Shown in pieces: positions 1 to 7,938 of a stretch of 20,999 nucleotides of DNA. Each line of letters opens with the position of its first letter. The first letter of the stretch is position 1. The notes below the pieces were generated by a model. That model was not told the origin of the DNA. It searched no databases and saw nothing but the letters and a program-made list of their open reading frames with translations. This DNA comes from Mariaggregatimicrobium sp964498785. Its GTDB lineage: Bacteria; Zhuqueibacterota; Zhuqueibacteria; Thermofontimicrobiales; Thiofontviventaceae. The translations under genes were made by a program, and so were the position numbers. The stretch lies in the NCBI GenBank assembly GCA_964498785.1, contig CAZCJL010000113.1, forward strand, positions 1 through 20,999, given 5' to 3'.

Positions 1-52
1 ACGACATAGCGGCAATCGCCCATATCTACCATAAAATATTGAGAAGATACAA
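1..52 (+). repeat. Left copy of 52-bp inverted repeat bounding the window
   Basis: This segment matches the reverse complement of 20947-20998 at 51 of 52 positions. The only difference is at position 10 (C here, A in the other copy). Identity stops abruptly after the shared ...GATACAA. The copy lies directly upstream of the first gene. Read outward on the minus strand, a frame beginning with ATG at 32 stays open to the window edge, and the same frame exists in the other copy, so the repeat may be the start of a longer dispersed element outside the window. I do not recognise the element. Confidence 0.9.
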
Positions 53-87
53 ATTTATGATCTCAATTTCAGGAGAAATATTGAATT

Positions 88-867
88 ATGGCTGAATGGG
101 TTTTTTTCGATATCGGAAATGTAATTCTCAACGACGATCCTGCCATGGCGCAATTGTATCGTTACATTTTTCAGTTATTTCAGGAGAACAAACTGAATGT
201 TCCCTACGAAGAGATGCTGGCATTTAGAGAAAAGAACATTTTGAAGTACAGAAACGGGCGTCATCATTACGCAGTTGCTGTTAAATATTTGGGAGAAGAT
301 GTTGTTAAAAAAAATTTTAAAGGAATTTTAAAACAATTATCTTCCCAATGGGAGCAGGTCAGTCCGCTAATTAATGGCATCCATGAAATAATTGAAGACG
401 CGGCGCAGCATTTCAAACTGGGATTAATTGCCAATCAGCCAAAAGAAGTCATCCCGATTCTCGAAAAAAACGAGCTTATGAAATTTTTCGACGTGAATGC
501 GATTAGCGCGATTGCTGGTTTTAATAAACCCGATCTCAGGATATTTAAATACGCACTCGAAGCAGCCCAATGCCAGCCGCATCAGGCAGTGATGATTGGT
601 GATCGTATTGATAACGATATTATTCCTGCAAATGTTTTAGGAATGAAAACAATTTGGCTGAAAATTCCGGTTGATGAAAAAGGGTACAATCCTCGAGATA
701 AATTTGAGATAATGTATTTTGAAAGCATTCGTAAAGCCAGCGCGTCTCAACTTCAACCGCAACATGAAAATGAAAAACCCGATTTTATCGCCAACAATTT
801 CCGTGAGTTAACCGACATATTACATAAAATCAGGATGACCCGGCATGGACAATATAAAAACCAATGA
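88..867 (+). CDS. HAD-superfamily hydrolase (YihX-like)
   Basis: This is a 259-residue haloacid dehalogenase-type hydrolase, probably a sugar- or nucleotide-phosphate phosphatase. Motif I is FDIGNVI with nucleophile Asp8. Motif II appears to be the LIANQ segment (Asn116), motif III is Lys147 in FNKPD, and motif IV is IGDRIDND with Asp172 and Asp176. The usual second Asp of motif I (DxD) is Gly10, as in the DxGNV subgroup to which E. coli YihX belongs, so loss of activity need not follow. Residues 15-100 form the helical cap. The ATG at 88 has AGGAGA at 71-76 as ribosome-binding site. The stop overlaps the start of the heptose isomerase by 23 bp, so the two are co-transcribed. A role in sugar-phosphate metabolism is inferred from the neighbours; the substrate is unknown. 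Confidence 0.85.
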   Translation: MAEWVFFDIGNVILNDDPAMAQLYRYIFQLFQENKLNVPYEEMLAFREKNILKYRNGRHHYAVAVKYLGEDVVKKNFKGILKQLSSQWEQVSPLINGIHEIIEDAAQHFKLGLIANQPKEVIPILEKNELMKFFDVNAISAIAGFNKPDLRIFKYALEAAQCQPHQAVMIGDRIDNDIIPANVLGMKTIWLKIPVDEKGYNPRDKFEIMYFESIRKASASQLQPQHENEKPDFIANNFRELTDILHKIRMTRHGQYKNQ

Positions 868-1552
868 TGATATTAAGGAACTCGTTTACGGATTTATCGG
901 AGCGCATCCGGAAGTTATCGAAGTGATAATCGAGTTTGTTGAGAAATATCCGGAATTAAAAGGGCGAGTTCCGGATTTATTAAAAGTTTATATAAAACTG
1001 ATTAATTGTTTTGAAAATGGTCATACATTGTTCCTTTGCGGCAACGGTGGGAGCTTCGCCGATTGTATGCATCTATCTGCGGAATTACTAAAATCTTTTG
1101 AAAAAAAACGTGATTTGAGACCAGTAGATCGCGAAACATTTTACGGTCTGCCTTATGGAAAAGAGTTGAGTGACGCTCTGGAATATGGATTACCAGTGCA
1201 TGTGCTAGGCTTAAATCATTCGCTTTTCACAGCAGTCGAAAATGATAATCCGGCTCGATTTATGGAATTCGCGCAGGAGCTTTTTGCGTTTGGAAAAAAG
1301 GGGGATGTAATCATCGGTGTCAGCACCAGTGGAAATGCTCGCAATGTGATGTACGCCATGATCACAGGCAAAGCAAAGGGATTAACGACCATTGCTCTCA
1401 CCGGAAATACAGGCGGTGAACTGGCAACTGTGGCAGATATTACGATCAAAGCGCCTGCTATTGCTGTAAAAGATGTTCAGGAATTCCATGTGCCAATTTA
1501 TCATACAATATGTTCGATGGTTGAGTCTCATTTTTTCAGGGAACCGCGGTAA
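845..1552 (+). CDS. gmhA: Sedoheptulose-7-phosphate isomerase (phosphoheptose isomerase), SIS domain
   Basis: This 235-residue SIS-domain protein resembles GmhA, which converts D-sedoheptulose 7-phosphate to D-glycero-D-manno-heptose 7-phosphate, the first step of ADP-heptose synthesis in the cytoplasm. The phosphate-binding segments are CGNGGS at 65-70 and STSGNA at 160-165. Glu80 in HLSAEL and the QEFHVPIYH segment at 212-220 match the catalytic Glu/His region of E. coli GmhA. It is about 40 residues longer than the E. coli enzyme, with extra sequence at the N-terminus and an insertion near 95-120 between the first strand-loop and the VENDN segment. The start at 845 has AGGA nine bases upstream, inside the previous gene. 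The stop TAA abuts the next ATG directly. The neighbouring GmhB and nucleotidyltransferase support the assignment over a generic SIS isomerase. Confidence 0.85.
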   Translation: MDNIKTNDDIKELVYGFIGAHPEVIEVIIEFVEKYPELKGRVPDLLKVYIKLINCFENGHTLFLCGNGGSFADCMHLSAELLKSFEKKRDLRPVDRETFYGLPYGKELSDALEYGLPVHVLGLNHSLFTAVENDNPARFMEFAQELFAFGKKGDVIIGVSTSGNARNVMYAMITGKAKGLTTIALTGNTGGELATVADITIKAPAIAVKDVQEFHVPIYHTICSMVESHFFREPR

Positions 1553-2641
1553 ATGATTGAAACGAAAATTAAAACTCGTGAGGCATTAACAAAATTATGT
1601 GATCGATTTCGAAAAGAAGGATTGTGCGTTGGTTTTACATCCGGGGCCTTTGATTTATTGCATGCCGGGCACGCAGATTATTTGGAAAAGACAAAACAAT
1701 ATTGTGATATACTCATCGTTGGCGTCAATTCGAATCAATCGGTGAAACGCTACAAAGGCAATGATCGACCTGTTGTTTCGGAAAATCATCGGGTGAAACT
1801 GGTCGCTGCATTACAGGCTGTGGATTTTGTTTTTCGTTTTGATGAACGCCGAAACGCGAAAAATATTCGGTTATTAAAACCAGATTTTTATTTTAAAGCG
1901 GGTGATTATTCTGCAAATCAATTAACGTCAAAATCAGTGATTGAAGAATTTGGGGGGCAGGTAAAATTAATACCGATTGAAGAAGATATTTCAACGAGTC
2001 AAATTATCGAAAAAATTCAGACAACCGGGACAGAATCTATCCTCTATAAAGAAGAAATTTCGGGCATTGGCTTTTTTGATAAAAAATCAGTTAAAAAGAG
2101 GCCTGCTATTTTTCTGGATCGGGATGGGACCATTAATAAAGACATCGGATATTTGAGTGATCCGGCGCAATGTGAATTTCTGCCGCTCGCAATCGAGGGA
2201 TTGAAAAAATTGTATGATATGGAATATCGCCTGATTATTGTTACTAATCAGGCCGGAATTGGGATGGGATATTATACCCGCGAGGATTTCTATAAAGTCA
2301 ACAAAGAAATGCTCAAAGGTCTGTCGCAGAATAATATTTTGATTGATAAAATATACTTTTGTCCTCACAGCAAATCGGAAAAGTGCACCTGCCGCAAACC
2401 GGAGATCGGGTTGATTGAACGGGCACAGCAGGATATGAATCTGGATATGTCGCATAGTTATTTTATCGGCGATAGCGCCGCAGATATTGAAGCCGGGAAA
2501 AGAGCGGATTTGAAAACATTTTTGGTGAGAAATGAATGTGAGCCAGAAAAGCTAAATGAAGCGCTCACATTTAAACCGGATTACACGGTTAATAATCTGC
2601 TCGAAGCGGCAGATTTGATTTTGAGCATGGAGAGGCAATAG
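1553..2641 (+). CDS. gmhB: Bifunctional heptose-1-phosphate nucleotidyltransferase / D,D-heptose 1,7-bisphosphate phosphatase (HldE-C + GmhB fusion)
   Basis: The 362-residue protein joins two enzymes. Residues 24-157 form a cytidylyltransferase-fold nucleotidyltransferase like the C-terminal half of HldE: HAGH at 37-40, NDRP near 70-73, KAGDY at 115-119 and STSQII at 147-152. Residues 183-360 are a GmhB-type HAD phosphatase: DRDGT at 189-193 (nucleophile Asp189), TNQ at 231-233, a zinc-loop pattern Cys270, His272, Cys278, Cys280, then RKP with Lys282 and GDSAAD at 306-311. GmhB removes the C7 phosphate from heptose 1,7-bisphosphate, and the nucleotidyltransferase then activates heptose 1-phosphate. 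The fusion therefore couples consecutive steps. The usual kinase half of HldE is absent. The first domain reads SGAFD where the family normally has NGCFD, so its sugar or nucleotide preference could differ from that of the paralogue next door. Confidence 0.85.
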   Translation: MIETKIKTREALTKLCDRFRKEGLCVGFTSGAFDLLHAGHADYLEKTKQYCDILIVGVNSNQSVKRYKGNDRPVVSENHRVKLVAALQAVDFVFRFDERRNAKNIRLLKPDFYFKAGDYSANQLTSKSVIEEFGGQVKLIPIEEDISTSQIIEKIQTTGTESILYKEEISGIGFFDKKSVKKRPAIFLDRDGTINKDIGYLSDPAQCEFLPLAIEGLKKLYDMEYRLIIVTNQAGIGMGYYTREDFYKVNKEMLKGLSQNNILIDKIYFCPHSKSEKCTCRKPEIGLIERAQQDMNLDMSHSYFIGDSAADIEAGKRADLKTFLVRNECEPEKLNEALTFKPDYTVNNLLEAADLILSMERQ

Positions 2642-2663
2642 GGGAATGATTAATCGTTGTGAG

Positions 2664-2678
2664 ATGTGCAAAGCACAT
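2664..2678. repeat. Small palindrome ATGTGC-AAA-GCACAT in the intergenic gap
   Basis: A perfect 6-bp inverted repeat with a 3-base loop lies in the 57-bp gap between the fusion gene and the next nucleotidyltransferase. It is too short and lacks a U-tract, so it is not a convincing terminator. It may be a weak RNA hairpin near the ribosome-binding site of the downstream gene, or chance. Confidence 0.35.
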
Positions 2679-2698
2679 TCAATTCATGAGGGTTATGA

Positions 2699-3193
2699 TT
2701 GGATTCAAAATTATTAAGTAAGAGTGTTACGCTCGATACGTTAACTGAAATTATCTCGGAAAATCGTTCACAGAACAAGAAAATCGTTTGGACAAATGGT
2801 TGTTTCGATATCTTGCATGTGGGGCATGTGGAGTATCTGGCCGGGGCAAAGCAACTGGGCGACATTTTAGTCGTCGGGTTGAACAACGATAAATCTGTCC
2901 GGCAATTAAAAGGTGCTGATCGACCGCTTTTTAACCAGACAGAACGAGCAAAGGTGTTGAATGCAATAGAATTTGTTGATTATATTCTTATATTTGAGGA
3001 ACCGTCTCCGCTGAATTTATTGCGACGTCTAAAGCCGGATTTCTATGTAAAGGGCGGTGATTATAATATTGAGACGATTAATCAGGACGAGCGAAGATGC
3101 ATTGATAACTATGGCGGTAAAATCGCAATTCTACCAATGATTAAAGGCGCTTCCACCACAAAAATAATTGAAAAAATTTATAAATTAGGATAG
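2699..3193 (+). CDS. rfaE2: D-glycero-beta-D-manno-heptose 1-phosphate adenylyltransferase (RfaE2 / HldE C-domain type)
   Basis: This 164-residue single-domain nucleotidyltransferase matches the RfaE2/HldC type, which transfers AMP to heptose 1-phosphate to give ADP-heptose. Diagnostic segments are NGCFDILHVGH at 33-43, GADRP at 72-76, KGGDY at 118-122 and STTKIIEKI at 152-160, all canonical. The start is a TTG: the codon before it in frame is TGA, so no upstream start exists, and GAGGG at 2688-2692 lies six bases ahead. It is a paralogue of the N-terminal domain of the preceding fusion protein. This free-standing copy has the more typical motif spelling and is the better candidate for the housekeeping heptose enzyme. 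No HldA-type kinase is encoded in the window. Confidence 0.88.
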   Translation: MDSKLLSKSVTLDTLTEIISENRSQNKKIVWTNGCFDILHVGHVEYLAGAKQLGDILVVGLNNDKSVRQLKGADRPLFNQTERAKVLNAIEFVDYILIFEEPSPLNLLRRLKPDFYVKGGDYNIETINQDERRCIDNYGGKIAILPMIKGASTTKIIEKIYKLG

Positions 3194-3208
3194 ATAAGGA
3201 AAATTTAC

Positions 3209-4462
3209 ATGGATGGATTTCTGATACTTGTTTTTATACTTTATTTGATCACTGTAATTTTTAGCTACAGCATGAAATTTTTAAATTTGAGTCATCTTAA
3301 AAAATATGGCGCCAAAGTGCCCCCTGAATTTGAGGGTCATATTGACGCTGATTTGCTAAAAAAAACACGAGATTATACAGTGGAACACAGCCGTTTCGGA
3401 TATATTGAATCTATCTTTAATAATATCATTCTGATCGCATTTATATTCGGAGGCATGTTGAATTGGTATAATTCAGCATTTGCATTCACGTTTGATTCGT
3501 TTATCTTAAACGGTTTGCTGTTTTTTATAGTGATGTCTGTCGCATCTGCGATTTTAGATATTCCGTTCGATTTGTATAGTAGCTTTAAAATTGAAAATAA
3601 GTACGGTTTCAATACCAAAACAATTGGCTTGTGGATTACTGATTTTATCAAATCGCTGATTGTTTCGTTAATTATTTTCGGTATTATGGGTGGGCTCGGT
3701 TTCTGGATTATCCAGAGCAACCCTGAATACTGGTGGATATGGCTATGGGCGTTTTTTCTGGTATTCAGCCTGTTTTTGATGTACATCAGTCCGTATGTCA
3801 TCGAACCCCTGTTTAACAAATTTACCCCGATTGAAGAGGAAGAAGGACTCGAGGAGAAAATTAAGGAGCTTATGAAAAAAGCTGGTCTTAAAATCAGTCG
3901 TGTTTTCAAAATTGACGCCTCGAAACGGAGCAAGCATACGAATGCCTATTTTACCGGAATCGGGAAAACGAAGCGTATTATTTTGTATGATACATTAATA
4001 GAGAAGATGACGCAGGATGAAATTCTGGCGATTTTATCCCATGAGGCCGGGCACTGGAAAAAGAAGCACATTTTTAAGAGATTGGTTTTTTCGGAGGTGG
4101 TTGGTTTTGTAACGATTTATATCGCGTTTCGCATTATGAAATCAGATATTTTAATTGATTTATTTAATATCGATGAACCATCATTTTTTGTAAAACTGGT
4201 GTTATTGGGATTTCTCGGAAGTATTGTCAGTTTTCCGTTTACCCCAATCAGCGCCTGTTTTTCGCGCAAACACGAACGCCAGGCAGATCGATTCGCTCAT
4301 GATTTGATGGGAGAATCCGAATCACTGGCAAGTTCATTGATTAAGTTATCCAAAGATAATTTGGCCAATTTGCATCCACATCCACTATTTGCAAAGCTGT
4401 ATTATTCGCATCCGCCGGTGGTACAGCGGATTCGCGAGCTGCGGAAAATGGATGAGGATTAA
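3209..4462 (+). CDS. M48-family (Ste24/CAAX protease-like) integral membrane zinc metallopeptidase
   Basis: This 417-residue membrane protease resembles bacterial homologues of Ste24. Hydrophobic segments lie near 3-20, 68-85, 98-117, 145-168, 175-197, 292-309 and 327-345. The zinc motif is HEAGH at 278-282, with the third ligand probably Glu356 in RKHERQADRFA. The flanking NAYFTG segment at 245-250 and SHPPVVQRI at 400-408 are typical of the family. In Ste24 the N-terminal helices form a membrane chamber around the active site. Bacterial members are usually linked to membrane protein quality control, and the substrate here is unknown. AAGGA precedes the ATG at 3209, and the gene follows rfaE2 by 15 bp, so it is probably the last gene of this operon. 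Its relation to heptose synthesis is not evident beyond shared envelope context. Confidence 0.88.
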   Translation: MDGFLILVFILYLITVIFSYSMKFLNLSHLKKYGAKVPPEFEGHIDADLLKKTRDYTVEHSRFGYIESIFNNIILIAFIFGGMLNWYNSAFAFTFDSFILNGLLFFIVMSVASAILDIPFDLYSSFKIENKYGFNTKTIGLWITDFIKSLIVSLIIFGIMGGLGFWIIQSNPEYWWIWLWAFFLVFSLFLMYISPYVIEPLFNKFTPIEEEEGLEEKIKELMKKAGLKISRVFKIDASKRSKHTNAYFTGIGKTKRIILYDTLIEKMTQDEILAILSHEAGHWKKKHIFKRLVFSEVVGFVTIYIAFRIMKSDILIDLFNIDEPSFFVKLVLLGFLGSIVSFPFTPISACFSRKHERQADRFAHDLMGESESLASSLIKLSKDNLANLHPHPLFAKLYYSHPPVVQRIRELRKMDED

Positions 4463-4492
4463 GTTTGGGTTAATCAAAGAGATGAATTTAAT

Positions 4493-4530
4493 AAAGTCTT
4501 TGCGTTCAATTTTCTGAACGCAAAGACTTT
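4493..4530. terminator. Strong, probably bidirectional intrinsic terminator between convergent operons
   Basis: A perfect 16-bp inverted repeat (4493-4508 with 4515-4530) encloses a 6-base loop. On the plus strand the stem ends in a T-rich run (CTTTTTCTCTT), ending the heptose/protease operon 30 bases after its last stop. On the minus strand the 3' arm also ends in a short T-rich stretch (TTTATTAAATT), so it could stop aroB transcripts too. The position between two converging genes fits this role. Confidence 0.85.
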
Positions 4531-4535
4531 TTCTC

Positions 4536-4636
4536 TTACCCTTGCGAAGGTTTTTCATAACGGTACAAACTATACTGAAAAAAAAATCATGTAATTATCT
4601 TCATATTTTGTTAATTCGAAACCTTCGCACGGGTAA
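4536..4636. repeat. Imperfect 18-bp inverted repeat flanking a 65-bp spacer
   Basis: The arms 4536-4553 and 4619-4636 match as inverted copies at 17 of 18 positions (core TGCGAAGGTTT). They sit between the terminator hairpin and the end of aroB. The 65-bp spacer is AT-rich and shows no ORF. It may be a small REP- or MITE-like element, or a second long-range hairpin at the 3' end of the aro transcript. I do not recognise it. Confidence 0.6.
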
Positions 4637-4660
4637 ATTCTGAGCAGCAAATAAAAGCTT

Positions 4661-5746
4661 TCACGCCAGAATTTTTTCGATTCCTGCCCGAATTTCTGCA
4701 TTATCAAGTCGCTCGATAATAGCCCTGCCAATTGATTTCAGTAAAATGAAATTTAATCCCCGGTCATCTATCTTTTTATCATGCCTGATGAATTCAAGAA
4801 TATTTTCTGCGTGCAGGTCAATTGGAATATCCGGTTTTTCAATGTGATCGATCAGCGCGGATGCGGCGTCATAATCTTCCTGTGAAAGATAGCCTCTGTT
4901 GTAAGACAGGTAACAAGCGGCCACCATCCCCCAGGCAACGCCTTCACCGTGATTAAAACATGAGTAATGGGTTGCTGCCTCAAGTGCGTGGCCGATGGTA
5001 TGTCCGAAATTCAAAATCCGCCGGAGACCGTTCTCCTTTTCATCCTGAATCACGACCTCGCTTTTAAGCTCACAACACCGGCTGATCACTCGTGTGATCA
5101 GGTCCCAGTCTTGCAGCTTAATCACAGTATCAATATTTCTTGCTAATGCAGAGAACAGGTCTGCATCTAAAATGAATCCATATTTGACAACTTCTGCAAA
5201 TCCGCAATACAGCTCCCGTCGGGGGAGCGTTGTTAACACCGTCGGGTCGATAAATACAATATGCGGTTGGTAAAACGTGCCAATCACATTTTTCCCGAGT
5301 TGATGATTAATTCCCACCTTGCCGCCGACACTGCTATCCACCTGTGCGAGAAGAGTGGTGGGAATCTGAATGAATTTGACGCCGCGTAAATACGTGGCTG
5401 CTACAAATCCGGCAATATCGCCGACAACGCCGCCGCCAAGGGCAATTACCGTGAGGTCTCTGGTGAAGTGATGTAATAACATCCAGTCATAAATTTGATT
5501 CACCGTCTTCTGGCATTTGTATTTTTCTCCGGCAGGCATTACGTATTTTTGAACAGAATAACCATGATCGGCAAGGGAGTTCATGACGCTGTCTGCATAA
5601 AGATCATTCACGTTGGAATCAGTAATTACCACAATGGTTTTACCGATTTTTATTTGCGAAAGATAGCCTGCAAATTTTTGTAATAATCTTTTTCCGACAA
5701 GAATATCATAAGGCGTCGTTTTTAGAGTGACAGAAACTTTTTTCAT
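4661..5746 (-). CDS. aroB: 3-dehydroquinate synthase
   Basis: The 361-residue protein is AroB, which cyclises DAHP to 3-dehydroquinate, the second step of the shikimate pathway, using NAD and a divalent metal. The NAD-binding segment is GGGVVGDIAGF at 104-114, followed by IPTTLLAQVDSSVGGK at 128-143, which binds substrate phosphate and nucleotide. The metal ligands are expected at Glu185 (AEVVKYG), His249 (FGHTIGHA) and His266 (NHGEGVAWG), all present. Length is normal for the family. It is the last gene of the aro operon, 25 bp after aroE. The ribosome-binding site before its ATG is weak (no clear GGAG), so its translation may be less efficient than that of the upstream genes. Confidence 0.97.
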   Translation of the reverse strand: MKKVSVTLKTTPYDILVGKRLLQKFAGYLSQIKIGKTIVVITDSNVNDLYADSVMNSLADHGYSVQKYVMPAGEKYKCQKTVNQIYDWMLLHHFTRDLTVIALGGGVVGDIAGFVAATYLRGVKFIQIPTTLLAQVDSSVGGKVGINHQLGKNVIGTFYQPHIVFIDPTVLTTLPRRELYCGFAEVVKYGFILDADLFSALARNIDTVIKLQDWDLITRVISRCCELKSEVVIQDEKENGLRRILNFGHTIGHALEAATHYSCFNHGEGVAWGMVAACYLSYNRGYLSQEDYDAASALIDHIEKPDIPIDLHAENILEFIRHDKKIDDRGLNFILLKSIGRAIIERLDNAEIRAGIEKILA

Positions 5747-5771
5747 TTAATTTATCACTTTTATGATTTGG

Positions 5772-6647
5772 TCACTTATGTCCGTTTTGAAGTGTAGTTG
5801 TTAACAATTCCCGACTTTTACGAATCAGTGATTCCTCAAAAGGTAAGTCCTGATCAAGCCAGATTTTGAGTGATTCCAACCCCTGAAAGATGAGCATATC
5901 CAATCCATTTACGTATTTTAGACCAAGCTCTTTGGCCTGTCTTATAAGGGGCGGTTCCAGTGGATTGTAAATGACGTCGTATATGAAAAGATTTTGATGA
6001 AGCCGGGGAGAGGGAACCAACAATCGGTTTTCTTCTGCAGATTTCATGCCCACAGAAGTCGTATTAATCAGGATAGACGCACCGGCAATTTCCTTTGCTA
6101 AATGCGCGTCTTCAAATGGGAAAACGTATATTTTCAGATTTGGATAACGGCGAGTGAATTGTTCTGCCAGTGCATCTGCGCGTGAAACCGTTCGATTGAA
6201 AATTGATACAGATCGGCAATTCCCTTTCGCCAGCGCGATTAAAATGGCGCGGGCAACTCCGCCGGCGCCAAGCATAACGATTTTTTGATGTTTCATACTC
6301 ACCGGAAGGCTTCGCTGAAATCCCATCAAATCTGTATTGAAACCTTTTAACGAACCATTTTCGATTTTGATGGTGTTCACGCTGCCGATCAATCGAGCCT
6401 CTTCCGAAAGTTCGTCCATATATTGCATTACTATTTCTTTGTAGGGAACGGTTACATTAATACCAACGGCGCCTTCTTCACCAAGTTTATGAATTAGCTG
6501 TTGTATTTCCTTTGGCTGAACCAAAAGCGCATTGTAATTCCCATTAATTTTGTAATAACTTAAAAACAATTGATGCATCACCGGTGATAACGAATGATCA
6601 ACCGGATTCCCGATGAGATAAAATTTATGAAGATGGTTTTTGGGCAT
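5772..6647 (-). CDS. aroE: Shikimate 5-dehydrogenase
   Basis: This 291-residue enzyme reduces 3-dehydroshikimate to shikimate with NADPH. SLSP at 19-22 and NVTVPYKE at 64-71 contain the shikimate-binding serines and catalytic Lys70. NTD at 104-106 supplies the partner Asp106. The nucleotide-binding loop is GAGGVA at 127-132, with NRT at 151-153 reading like an NADP-specificity motif. NTTSVGM at 195-201 and the C-terminal NGLDMLIFQG at 247-256 complete the family signature. Its ATG shares one base with the aroA stop (TGATG), indicating translational coupling. The N-terminus has a short extension before the usual FYLIGNP start of the fold. Quinate dehydrogenase paralogues exist, but the operon context favours AroE. 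Confidence 0.96.
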   Translation of the reverse strand: MPKNHLHKFYLIGNPVDHSLSPVMHQLFLSYYKINGNYNALLVQPKEIQQLIHKLGEEGAVGINVTVPYKEIVMQYMDELSEEARLIGSVNTIKIENGSLKGFNTDLMGFQRSLPVSMKHQKIVMLGAGGVARAILIALAKGNCRSVSIFNRTVSRADALAEQFTRRYPNLKIYVFPFEDAHLAKEIAGASILINTTSVGMKSAEENRLLVPSPRLHQNLFIYDVIYNPLEPPLIRQAKELGLKYVNGLDMLIFQGLESLKIWLDQDLPFEESLIRKSRELLTTTLQNGHK

Positions 6648-7936
6648 CAGATATCCTGTTTTTTTATTGTTTCTAAAATTTTAAAAAAGTGGGGCATGGA
6701 AATATTCACACAATCTGCATTTCGGATACAGGTTTGAGAATTTGCTGTCAGTCCGGCTATTGCAAATGCCATGGCAATCCGATGATCTGCGAAACTCGGT
6801 AATGTGGCGCCTTTAAATGACTGTGGACCCAAAATCTCAAAGCCATCATCCATTTCTGTGATATGAATACCCATCGCCCGAAGATTCTCAGAAATTGCTT
6901 TCAAGCGGTCGCTTTCCTTTATGCGCAGTTCACCAGCACCGGAAACCGTTGTTTTGCCTGTTGCATGCGCCGCTGCAATTGCGATAACGGGTAACTCGTC
7001 AATTAATTTTGGAATCTGCGGGGCATTAATTTTAATTCCATTCAAATGTGACGATTTTATCCTGATTTCGCCGATACGTTCGTTTTGGTTTGCTGTACAT
7101 TCGTTAATCGAAATATCTGCTCCCATTTCCACTAATACGTCGACAATACCGGTGCGGGTTGAATTTAATCCGATATTTTTCAATACTAAATCCGAATTAG
7201 GAACAATCGCTGCACCCACCAGAAAAAAGGCGGCAGATGAAATATCTCCGGGAATCGTTATTTCGCCCCCTGTTGGTTTTGCCGGTCCGGTAACGGAAAC
7301 AGTTAATTCATTGATGTCAACAGGAATGCCAAAATCTGGCAACATACGTTCGGTATGATCCCGTGATTTAAATGGCTCGGTAACAGATGTCCGTCCGGTT
7401 GCGTGTAATCCGGCAAGTAGAATAGTCGATTTTACCTGCGCACTGGCGACAGGGGAGTGATAATGAATTGGATTCAAGCTTCTCCCGTTTATCACAAGAG
7501 GCGCTGTTCCGGTTTCGGAAGCGTCGAGGCTGGCTCCCATTATGCGCAATGGAGTGATAATTCGCTTCATGGGTCTCTTTATCAAAGAAGAATCCCCGGT
7601 GATCACCGTATTAAATTTTTGTCCGGCCAGTAATCCTGTTAATAACCTCATGGTAGTTCCGGAGTTACCGGCATCCAAAGTTTGATTTGGTTTTTTAAAT
7701 CCATGAATTCCAACTCCGTGAACAATAGTGGAAGATCCCTCTTGCGCAATGTTTATCCCCAATTGCTGCAGGCATGATTTAGTACTCCGGACATCAGCGT
7801 TATCGGACAGATTATGAATTACTGACATTCCTTTGGAAATGGCGGCCAGCATCAATGCACGATGGGATATCGATTTATCGGTGCTGACAAAAATAGTTCC
7901 GCGCAAGCCGGTTGATGGAGAAATATGTATATCCAT
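6647..7936 (-). CDS. aroA: 3-phosphoshikimate 1-carboxyvinyltransferase (EPSP synthase)
   Basis: This 429-residue enzyme transfers the enolpyruvyl group of PEP to shikimate 3-phosphate. Visible motifs are DKSISHRALM at 20-29, LDAGNSGTTMRLL at 87-99, SAQVKST at 165-171, catalytic Asp313 in LIDELPV, KESDRL at 340-345 and FADHRIAMA at 382-390. The GNSGTTMR spelling resembles class II enzymes such as that of Bacillus rather than the class I GNAGTAMR spelling. Glyphosate sensitivity cannot be read from this alone. The first motif is STDKS where nearly all family members have PGDKS, an unusual change next to the substrate-binding lysine. The ATG follows the tyrA stop by two bases, with AAGGG seven bases ahead. 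Confidence 0.96.
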   Translation of the reverse strand: MDIHISPSTGLRGTIFVSTDKSISHRALMLAAISKGMSVIHNLSDNADVRSTKSCLQQLGINIAQEGSSTIVHGVGIHGFKKPNQTLDAGNSGTTMRLLTGLLAGQKFNTVITGDSSLIKRPMKRIITPLRIMGASLDASETGTAPLVINGRSLNPIHYHSPVASAQVKSTILLAGLHATGRTSVTEPFKSRDHTERMLPDFGIPVDINELTVSVTGPAKPTGGEITIPGDISSAAFFLVGAAIVPNSDLVLKNIGLNSTRTGIVDVLVEMGADISINECTANQNERIGEIRIKSSHLNGIKINAPQIPKLIDELPVIAIAAAHATGKTTVSGAGELRIKESDRLKAISENLRAMGIHITEMDDGFEILGPQSFKGATLPSFADHRIAMAFAIAGLTANSQTCIRNADCVNISMPHFFKILETIKKQDI

Positions 7937-7938
7937 TT

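Noticed and set aside
39..61. TTGAGA and TATGAT as a promoter for the heptose operon
   Set aside because: The spacing is only 11 bp, and in the right-hand copy the equivalent -10-like box overlaps the start codon.
2664..2717. 17-codon ORF before rfaE2
   Set aside because: No ribosome-binding site, overlaps the rfaE2 start, and no meaningful composition.
3373..3933. Long antisense ORF (186 codons) within the protease gene
   Set aside because: Shadow of a strongly supported M48 gene; no domain or compositional sign of coding.
88..4462. Reading the window as cargo of a composite transposon because of the end repeats
   Set aside because: Contents are housekeeping and regulatory genes without transposase or target duplications visible; the repeat is reported but the transposon idea is not supported.
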